From Desulfobacterales bacterium (lineage in GTDB: Bacteria > Desulfobacterota > Desulfobacteria > Desulfobacterales > JAUCGF01): 10,361 nt of DNA. Made by a program: the position numbers and the translations under genes. This document shows positions 6,266 through 10,361 of the stretch, piece after piece; within the stretch, counting starts at the first letter, position 1, and each line of letters opens with the position of its first letter. The notes under the pieces were generated by a model. It made no database searches and was not told the origin of the DNA. It saw nothing but the letters and a program-made list of their open reading frames with translations. The stretch lies in assembly GCA_029940345.1 (NCBI GenBank), contig JAOZRC010000131.1, forward strand, positions 1-10,361, written 5' to 3'.

Positions 6266-7945
6266 ATGAACAATTTTATGCTAATGGAGCCTGCCAACCA
6301 AACCTTTCAGGAGCTGATAGGCAACAGTGTGAAATACACCGTACCGAGATTTCAACGCGATTATGCCTGGAATCAGGAACAGTGGGAGGATTTGCAGGCG
6401 GATATTGAAACCCTGAAGGATGAACAGTATCACTATATGGGATATATCGTTCTGCAAAGAAAGGGGGCGCATTCTTTTGAGGTGATTGATGGCCAGCAAA
6501 GGTTAGTCACCCTGTCTCTTATTGTATTGGCGGCCATGAGGCAAATTAAGCAATTGGTCAAACAAGGTGTGGAAGAAAAAGAGAATCAAGAGCGTTTAAA
6601 GCTATTTACAGATCGATTTATTGGCGCCAAAAATCCGATCTCCCTGAGAGTTGACAATACATTATCGTTAAATCGCAATAACGCCACTCATTTCAGAGCG
6701 ATTTGTTCTGATTTGGAAGCTCCCAACCGACGCGGGCTAACTCAAACCAATAAACTGCTGCATCAAGCGTTCCGCTTTTTTTCAGACCAGGAAATGGGGG
6801 ATGATGGTATTCAGATCGCGGAATTTATCGAAAAACTGACTTCCGGTATGGTTTTTACCAAAATCGTAGTGCAAGATAACTTAAATGCTTATAAAGTGTT
6901 TGAAACCTTGAACGCCAGAGGCGTACAGTTGTCTACCCCGGATTTATTGAAAAATTATATTTTTTCTGTGGTAACAAAAAATAATGATGTACCGGATGAA
7001 GACTTAAATGATCTGGATGAACGCTGGTCTGAAATCGTATCCCAGCTAGGTGAAAGCAATTTTACGGAGTTTATTCGTTACCATCATAACTTTCAAACAC
7101 GGGCAGTTACGAAAAAAAACCTTTTTGCATCGGTAAGGCGATTAGCCGATACGCCCCCAAAGGCATATACATATTTAAACTCTTTAACATACTATGCGCC
7201 GGTTTATGCTTCTTTATTGAATCCATTCGATGAATGGTGGCACAATCAGGCGGAGAGTTATCGCCCTGTAAAAAAATACTTAGAGGCGTTTCGTTTGTTT
7301 AATATCAAACAACCCTTTACTATTTTAATGGTCGCTTTCAAAAAGTGGTCCGGGCCGGAGTTTGTCAGGTTGGCAAAATATTTGTATGTTTTATCAATTC
7401 GATACAATGTGATTTGCCATCATTCACCCAATGAACAGGAACAGCGTTACAACCAAATTGCAATCAAAGTTTTTAATGGCACTTATGCCAGAGCCGGTCA
7501 TGTAAAAAATGGCACCGAATTCAGAAAATTGTATCCCCAAAATAATGCGTTTGCCAATGCGTTTAAATTTCATAAGATGCCAAGTCGCCAGTCTTCAAAG
7601 AAAATCAGATTCTTATTGTCTGAAATAGAATCTGATGCAGGGCATTCAACGGATTACACCAAGACAACCCTGGAGCATATTTGCCCGTATCATCCCGAAC
7701 AAAATTGGCATGAATATTTCGGAGAGGGTGTCAACGACATCCATGATCGCTTAGGCAATATGGTTTTGCTTGAGAAAGATGATCTGAAACGATACCGCTT
7801 CGAAAGAAAAAAACAATTTTATTCGCAAACGCCTTTTCGTTTAGCTCTGAAAATCGCAGAATATGATGAATGGAATTTGCAAAATTTAAACGACTATCAA
7901 ACGTGGCTTTCCGAACAAGCGATAAGGACTTGGGAGATTAGTTGA
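6266..7945 (+). CDS. DUF262-DUF1524 protein, GmrSD/SspE/BrxU-like modification-dependent nuclease
   Basis: 559 residues, ATG 6266 with GAGGA about ten bases upstream. N-terminal DUF262 (ParB/sulfiredoxin-like NTPase): 'VPRFQRDYAWNQEQWEDL' (26-43) and the hallmark 'IDGQQR' (74-79). It continues through 'DNLNAYKVFETLNARGVQLS', the family's 'F.xLNxRG' block, followed by a long helical middle. C-terminal DUF1524 (HNH/His-Me nuclease): 'TTLEHICPYHPEQNWHEYFG' with the catalytic-type His, then 'RLGNMVLLEKDD' and 'RFERKKQFYSQT'. One position usually Asn in the last segment appears as Asp. Known single-chain relatives cut foreign DNA carrying modified bases or react to phosphorothioate marks (type IV restriction, SspE, BrxU). 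The modification sensed here is unknown. No methylase or dnd/ssp genes are seen, favouring a stand-alone type IV role. Lower GC than xsc suggests acquisition. Confidence 0.88.
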   Translation: MNNFMLMEPANQTFQELIGNSVKYTVPRFQRDYAWNQEQWEDLQADIETLKDEQYHYMGYIVLQRKGAHSFEVIDGQQRLVTLSLIVLAAMRQIKQLVKQGVEEKENQERLKLFTDRFIGAKNPISLRVDNTLSLNRNNATHFRAICSDLEAPNRRGLTQTNKLLHQAFRFFSDQEMGDDGIQIAEFIEKLTSGMVFTKIVVQDNLNAYKVFETLNARGVQLSTPDLLKNYIFSVVTKNNDVPDEDLNDLDERWSEIVSQLGESNFTEFIRYHHNFQTRAVTKKNLFASVRRLADTPPKAYTYLNSLTYYAPVYASLLNPFDEWWHNQAESYRPVKKYLEAFRLFNIKQPFTILMVAFKKWSGPEFVRLAKYLYVLSIRYNVICHHSPNEQEQRYNQIAIKVFNGTYARAGHVKNGTEFRKLYPQNNAFANAFKFHKMPSRQSSKKIRFLLSEIESDAGHSTDYTKTTLEHICPYHPEQNWHEYFGEGVNDIHDRLGNMVLLEKDDLKRYRFERKKQFYSQTPFRLALKIAEYDEWNLQNLNDYQTWLSEQAIRTWEIS

Positions 7946-8007
7946 AAATGGAAACTTTTCAACCTGCCAAAGTCGATAGAACAATATATTGAAAAGGATT
8001 TTTCACA

Positions 8008-8319
8008 ATGAATATGCAAAAACGCTCTGATGAAAGATCAAAAGCTCTACGCAGAGAGATTGCAAAAAAACTCAGAAACAACCCGGAACTTTGGGCTGTT
8101 CCGAAAACCAATATTAGCAGGTGGAAAAAAAGAAGAAAAAATCTGATGCCATCAGTCATTGAATGGGAATATATTCTTAATAAACATACTAAAGAACAGA
8201 TTTTGGCCATACTTGAAAGTAACTTTGAAGAATCTGCACGACTCCGATCTTCAAGCCCGTTTACCGGAATACTCAGTGACATTGAAAGAAAAAATATATT
8301 CAAATTGTACGAAATGTAA
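8008..8319 (+). CDS. conserved small protein of unknown function, 'RLRSSSPFTGIL' type
   Basis: 103 residues, ATG 8008 with AAGGAT eight bases upstream, 62 bases after the DUF262 gene on the same strand. Basic, helical N-terminal half ('RSDERSKALRREIAKKLRNN', then 'NISRWKKRRKN'), a tryptophan-containing middle helix, and a distinctive end 'ESARLRSSSPFTGILSDIER'. Similar short proteins with this RLRxSSPFxGxL-ER ending occur in many bacteria, often, as I recall, beside nucleotidyltransferase-like or other toxin genes, so an antitoxin or DNA-binding adaptor role is possible. None of those partners is adjacent here. The spacing and shared base composition suggest co-transcription with the DUF262 nuclease. 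Function is not established. Confidence 0.72.
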   Translation: MNMQKRSDERSKALRREIAKKLRNNPELWAVPKTNISRWKKRRKNLMPSVIEWEYILNKHTKEQILAILESNFEESARLRSSSPFTGILSDIERKNIFKLYEM

Positions 8320-8379
8320 ACCGAGTAGTTCCCCCATATCTACACGAACGTTAAATGCATTAGAAGAAAGGATTTGCAC

Positions 8380-8775
8380 ATGTTCGGTCCCGGCACGTTC
8401 CTTGGAGATTTGATAAAAATTATAGCGGGCAACAAACTCTATCTGGTGATTACCACAGCGATTTGCACAGCCCTGGTGATTCCGCTGTTCAAGTATATTG
8501 TTAAAAATATATGGGAAGGGTTGAACAAGCTGCTCACCAAATTAAGCCGCAATCGAAAATTTTTTGAGGATTATATTTCATGGGCAATCCACACCAACAA
8601 ATATATTTCAGTCTTGCCCACCACAATGGCCGCCGTTAAAAGCGGGACCCTGCATCTGATGGAACTGGATGAAATTTATATCAGCCTCACAATGACCCGC
8701 GGGAATGGCTCAAAAGAAAATATTTTAAACAAAGATATCCTAATTTTAAATTCCAAATCGTTCGCCATACAATAG
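8380..8775 (+). CDS. membrane-anchored NACHT-type N-terminal fragment, truncated
   Basis: 131 residues from ATG 8380, with GAAAGGA about eight bases upstream; a TTG at 8374 is less likely. One membrane helix (about 20-42, 'LYLVITTAICTALVIPLFKY') is followed by a basic loop and 'FFEDYISWAIHTNKYISVLP' and 'LMELDEIYISLTM'. That Y-L-x-W...L-x-L-D-x-x-Y-I-x-L arrangement is the segment that in STAND/NACHT proteins comes just before the P-loop NTPase. Here no Walker A follows: the frame drifts into a low-complexity tail and stops. It therefore looks like the 5' end of a former NACHT defence gene whose ATPase is gone. It could still be a small expressed membrane protein. Coding continues in another frame downstream. 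Confidence 0.6.
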   Translation: MFGPGTFLGDLIKIIAGNKLYLVITTAICTALVIPLFKYIVKNIWEGLNKLLTKLSRNRKFFEDYISWAIHTNKYISVLPTTMAAVKSGTLHLMELDEIYISLTMTRGNGSKENILNKDILILNSKSFAIQ

Positions 8776-9053
8776 AATACGCCGCAGCTTCAGAAGATTT
8801 ACAGCCAATTTATGACACCCCCAATGCCGTCCGAATCATCATCGAATCCTTTATGGATGAAGATTATTCAGACAGCATTTATTATTCACTTCTGTTTTTC
8901 AACATCAAAAAACTCAAGTTGACGATAGCGGTCAGCTTATTAAAGGAGTTGGTGAATCCCGATAAAGACGAACGAACCAAACTGGTTATTTTTCAACTGC
9001 TTATGAAAGTTCAATTGATTGATGAAAAAGGAAATCGAATTGAGCATAAATGA
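8673..9053 (+). pseudogene. frame-shifted coding remnant, possible C-terminal helical repeat region
   Basis: A frame open from 8673 to TGA at 9051-9053 has no usable start codon until ATG 8853, yet reads as protein well before it ('NDPREWLKRKYF', 'IVRHTIEYAAASEDLQPIYD'). From 8853 it gives a 66-residue helical peptide ending in 'DERTKLVIFQLLMKVQLIDE', reminiscent of HEAT-like repeats. It overlaps the 3' part of the NACHT-type fragment in a different frame. The simplest reading is one gene broken by an internal deletion and frameshift, leaving the N-terminal and C-terminal pieces. A separate small gene from 8853 is the alternative. No function assigned. Confidence 0.45.
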
Positions 9054-9071
9054 CACATCCAAGGAGGTCGC

Positions 9072-9200
9072 CTAAAAATAATACGCCGCTTCAAGCCGCA
9101 CAAACCAGTCATCACGCAAATTGTAAAGCGGATCAGCAGGGCTGGGGTTGAGGAATAATCTGCTTCCAAGGGAGGGTTTGATATTATCACCGATGCGGCT
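9072..9200 (-). pseudogene. 3' remnant of an outer-membrane beta-barrel gene
   Basis: On the minus strand an open stretch of about 40 codons ends at TAG (9074-9072). Its last residues are 'LYNLRDDWFVRLEAAYYF', an amphipathic strand with a terminal phenylalanine, the C-terminal beta-signal of Gram-negative outer-membrane proteins. Upstream it reads 'GDNIKPSLGSRLFL' and 'NPSPADP', typical of a barrel turn and strand. An in-frame stop at 9222-9224, just inside the PIN gene, cuts it off, and there is no start or signal peptide. Probably the tail of a porin or TonB-dependent receptor whose body was replaced by the toxin-antitoxin insertion. Confidence 0.6.
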
Positions 9201-9207
9201 CCGGCAT

Positions 9208-9621
9208 TCAATCCCGAAGCATCACTCTGAAACCGGCCTGCTTAAAATGTTCATCAGTTGTCAGCGCATCAATCATTTTACGTTCCCGCATCACTGCAAA
9301 TGAAATGCAGTCAACAAGTCCCCAGCTTTTGTCCGGTCGTTCACAAAAGAGCGTGAACCCCTGTTTATAAAGTAATTCGGATAAAGTGACAATTCCGACA
9401 TTCGGATCATCTTCCAAAGAGATCAACACCTTTATGGCTGCTGATCTGTAACGCAAGCTTGATAAGGCATTCCCGATTTCCAACATTACCGCTCTGGTTG
9501 TAATCAGCTTTGCTTTTTCAGCTTTAATATTTTCTGCTGTTTCAAGTGCTTTTTGATGAAAATTATCTTTTACGGATGATAATGCGATAACGTATGATGT
9601 GTCAATGAAAATTTCAGTCAT
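9208..9621 (-). CDS. PIN domain ribonuclease toxin, VapC-like
   Basis: 137 residues from ATG 9619-9621; the frame extends to 9654, but this start overlaps the antitoxin stop by 8 bases (ATGACTGA), the usual translational coupling. PIN-fold signature with all four acidic residues: D7 in 'EIFIDTSYVIAL', E48 in 'AVMLEIGNAL', D104 in 'GLVDCISFAVM' and D123 in 'DALTTDEHFKQAGF'. These coordinate Mg2+ or Mn2+ for RNA cleavage. The length is normal and the site intact, so it should be active. Known VapC targets are initiator tRNA, other tRNAs or the 23S sarcin-ricin loop; the target here cannot be told. Its 3' end abuts the barrel-gene remnant. Confidence 0.88.
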   Translation of the reverse strand: MTEIFIDTSYVIALSSVKDNFHQKALETAENIKAEKAKLITTRAVMLEIGNALSSLRYRSAAIKVLISLEDDPNVGIVTLSELLYKQGFTLFCERPDKSWGLVDCISFAVMRERKMIDALTTDEHFKQAGFRVMLRD

Positions 9622-9838
9622 TGTCAGGTTTTTTTCCGCCATAAAGGTATTCATCCAGTTTTTCAGACCAGTCCGGCGGGCCGTCCGGGATTAATGACTG
9701 TGTGGTGTTCAGAAAGGACTCCGTTTTTTTATCAAAGGGCAGTACGGAGATTCTGACACGGGTTGCCGGTTTCATGGAAAGCGGCGTAATTGGCAGAAAC
9801 GCCTTTCCATCATATATGGCTTCAATGGTTAAATTCAT
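9614..9838 (-). CDS. antitoxin of the DUF104 (AF2212-like) family
   Basis: 74 residues from ATG 9836-9838, with GGAGG six bases upstream. The N-terminal half 'LTIEAIYDGKAFLPITPLSM' and 'KPATRVRISVLP' matches the DUF104 pattern I-x-A-x-Y-x-x-G-x-F-x-P...V-R-I. The C-terminal tail is acidic with Trp ('DGPPDWSEKLDEYLYGG') and probably wraps the toxin. It comes first in the pair and overlaps the PIN toxin by 8 bases, as expected for a co-translated antitoxin. DUF104 antitoxins are short beta-rich proteins typically paired with PIN toxins. Likely autoregulates its promoter with the toxin. Confidence 0.82.
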   Translation of the reverse strand: MNLTIEAIYDGKAFLPITPLSMKPATRVRISVLPFDKKTESFLNTTQSLIPDGPPDWSEKLDEYLYGGKKPDND

Positions 9839-9852
9839 TACCTTCCTCCACA

Positions 9853-9907
9853 GTTATCAGCGATTTTATGATTGAACTGTCAAATGGCATCTTACAGAAA
9901 TGATAAC
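9853..9907 (-). promoter_or_regulatory. candidate promoter and operator of the toxin-antitoxin pair
   Basis: On the minus strand, TTGTTA (9917-9912), 17 bases, then TAAGAT (9894-9889) is a moderate promoter; a perfect TTGACA at 9883-9878 lacks a good -10. GTTATCA (9853-9859) and TGATAAC (9901-9907) are exact inverse copies 41 bases apart flanking the start region. They could be paired operator half sites for autoregulation. Confidence 0.35.
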
Positions 9908-10035
9908 ACACTAACAAAGAGGGGGCAATATGAATTGTGATATTAAGTGGCAGACAGTGCCAATGGTGATGAAATAAGAGATCCTTCATTTGCCGTTTGA
10001 TACTCTTTTGTGTTCGTACAATCAAAAGGTTGTGA

Positions 10036-10139
10036 AACGATTTGCAAAATCGTTCATTAGCGCTGAAATTCGTTCAGGTCAGGAACAATTTGCCAAATTG
10101 TTCTACGTACAAAAGTACGTAAACTGCTTTTTGGCTAAT
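10036..10139. repeat. cluster of four short perfect hairpins
   Basis: In order: AACGATTT/AAATCGTT with loop GCA (10036-10054); CTGAA/TTCAG with 5-base loop (10063-10077); GAACAATTT/AAATTGTTC with loop GCC (10083-10103); TACGTAC/GTACGTA with loop AAAA (10104-10121). ATTAGC (10056-10061) pairs with GCTAAT (10134-10139) and encloses the last three. The first and third hairpins are diverged copies whose arms differ by a matched change, G-C to A-T. The set could fold as a branched RNA or extrude as cruciform DNA. Not recognised as a known RNA family. Confidence 0.65.
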
Positions 10140-10303
10140 CTGAAGGACGCCTAACTTTTTTCATATCATATTAATCAATTTTCATCAACAGATTATCAGG
10201 GCAATGGCTTAAAAAGCGGCTGACAATCTCTTTGAGGTACACGTTATTTTAGTGTAAAAAGGCGTTTTATAAGGGAGGGTTTTTACGAGGGAGCGAGGCA
10301 AAA

Positions 10304-10329
10304 CGTTCCAACGCCGGAGCGTTGGAACG
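10304..10329. repeat. REP-like palindrome, possible plus-strand terminator
   Basis: CGTTCCAACGC (10304-10314) and GCGTTGGAACG (10319-10329) are perfect arms around CGGA. GAG follows the right arm, and TTTTT (10332-10336) comes shortly after. The GTTCC...GGAAC-GAG form resembles REP-type elements common in deltaproteobacterial and other genomes, from memory. The nearby T-run would let it end transcription on the plus strand. Confidence 0.6.
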
Positions 10330-10361
10330 AGCTTTTTATTTGGTCATTGACCCAATTTTTT

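Larger units (their letters stand above)
9908..10361. other. gene-free right end with palindromic repeats
   Basis: About 450 bases with no credible coding frame. It holds a cluster of four hairpins (10036-10139) and a REP-like palindrome (10304-10329). The 160 bases between them are AT-rich with short G-rich patches and no clear structure. The next gene must lie beyond the window. Confidence 0.6.

Noticed and set aside
6228..6269. 13-codon leader peptide overlapping the DUF262 start by ATGA
   Set aside because: Too short to support, with no ribosome binding site or attenuator structure; probably chance.
10036..10121. CRISPR-like array
   Set aside because: The hairpins differ in sequence and length and have no regular spacers or cas genes nearby.
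10149..10155. GCCTAAC as an integron attC end (RYYYAAC)
   Set aside because: No matching GTTRRRY partner at a suitable distance on either side, and no integrase.

Overview
The window looks like an accessory stretch of a chromosome from an anaerobic Gram-negative bacterium, most likely a Desulfobacterota (Desulfobacterales-type) sulfate reducer. This assignment is an inference. It rests on moderate GC with AT-rich islands, an outer-membrane beta-barrel gene tail, many short palindromic intergenic repeats, a DUF3108 exported protein, a small protein resembling hypotheticals I associate with deltaproteobacteria, and a sulfoacetaldehyde acetyltransferase. No rRNA, tRNA, CRISPR array or complete insertion sequence was seen.

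Layout. Positions 1-130 hold two long inverted repeats. A minus-strand DUF3108 exported protein (225-1001) and a small minus-strand conserved protein (1230-1523) follow. Positions 1524-2077 carry no convincing gene but several diverged short repeats. The metabolic core is 2078-5773: a GntR/FCD regulator and xsc on the minus strand, with an AEC-family permease divergent from xsc. Between xsc and the permease lie a consensus-like -35 box and a 26-bp near-palindrome covering the -10 position of xsc, so GntR probably controls xsc and perhaps the permease. A strong intrinsic terminator separates xsc from gntR.

Positions 5774-6265 are a scar: an 18-bp perfect palindrome, a 35-codon orphan fragment resembling the tail of a DUF4143-type ATPase, and an inverted repeat. 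A lower-GC defence-like block on the plus strand follows (6266-9053). It holds an intact DUF262-DUF1524 nuclease of the GmrSD/SspE/BrxU type, a 103-residue conserved protein of unknown function, and what looks like a truncated, frame-disrupted NACHT-type gene. A 3' remnant of a beta-barrel gene (9072-9200) abuts a complete type II toxin-antitoxin pair (DUF104-like antitoxin and PIN toxin, minus strand, 9208-9838). The last 520 bases have no gene but hold a four-hairpin cluster and a REP-like palindrome.

Functionally, Xsc converts sulfoacetaldehyde plus phosphate to sulfite and acetyl phosphate. The regulator, operator and permease around it suggest a compact sulfonate-use module that lacks its usual phosphotransacetylase and upstream enzymes here. 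The right half reads as a partly decayed defence island with addiction module and repeats. No single clearly new system stands out; the best candidates are the AEC-Xsc pairing, the DUF262 gene with its 103-residue neighbour, and the hairpin cluster with compensatory changes.
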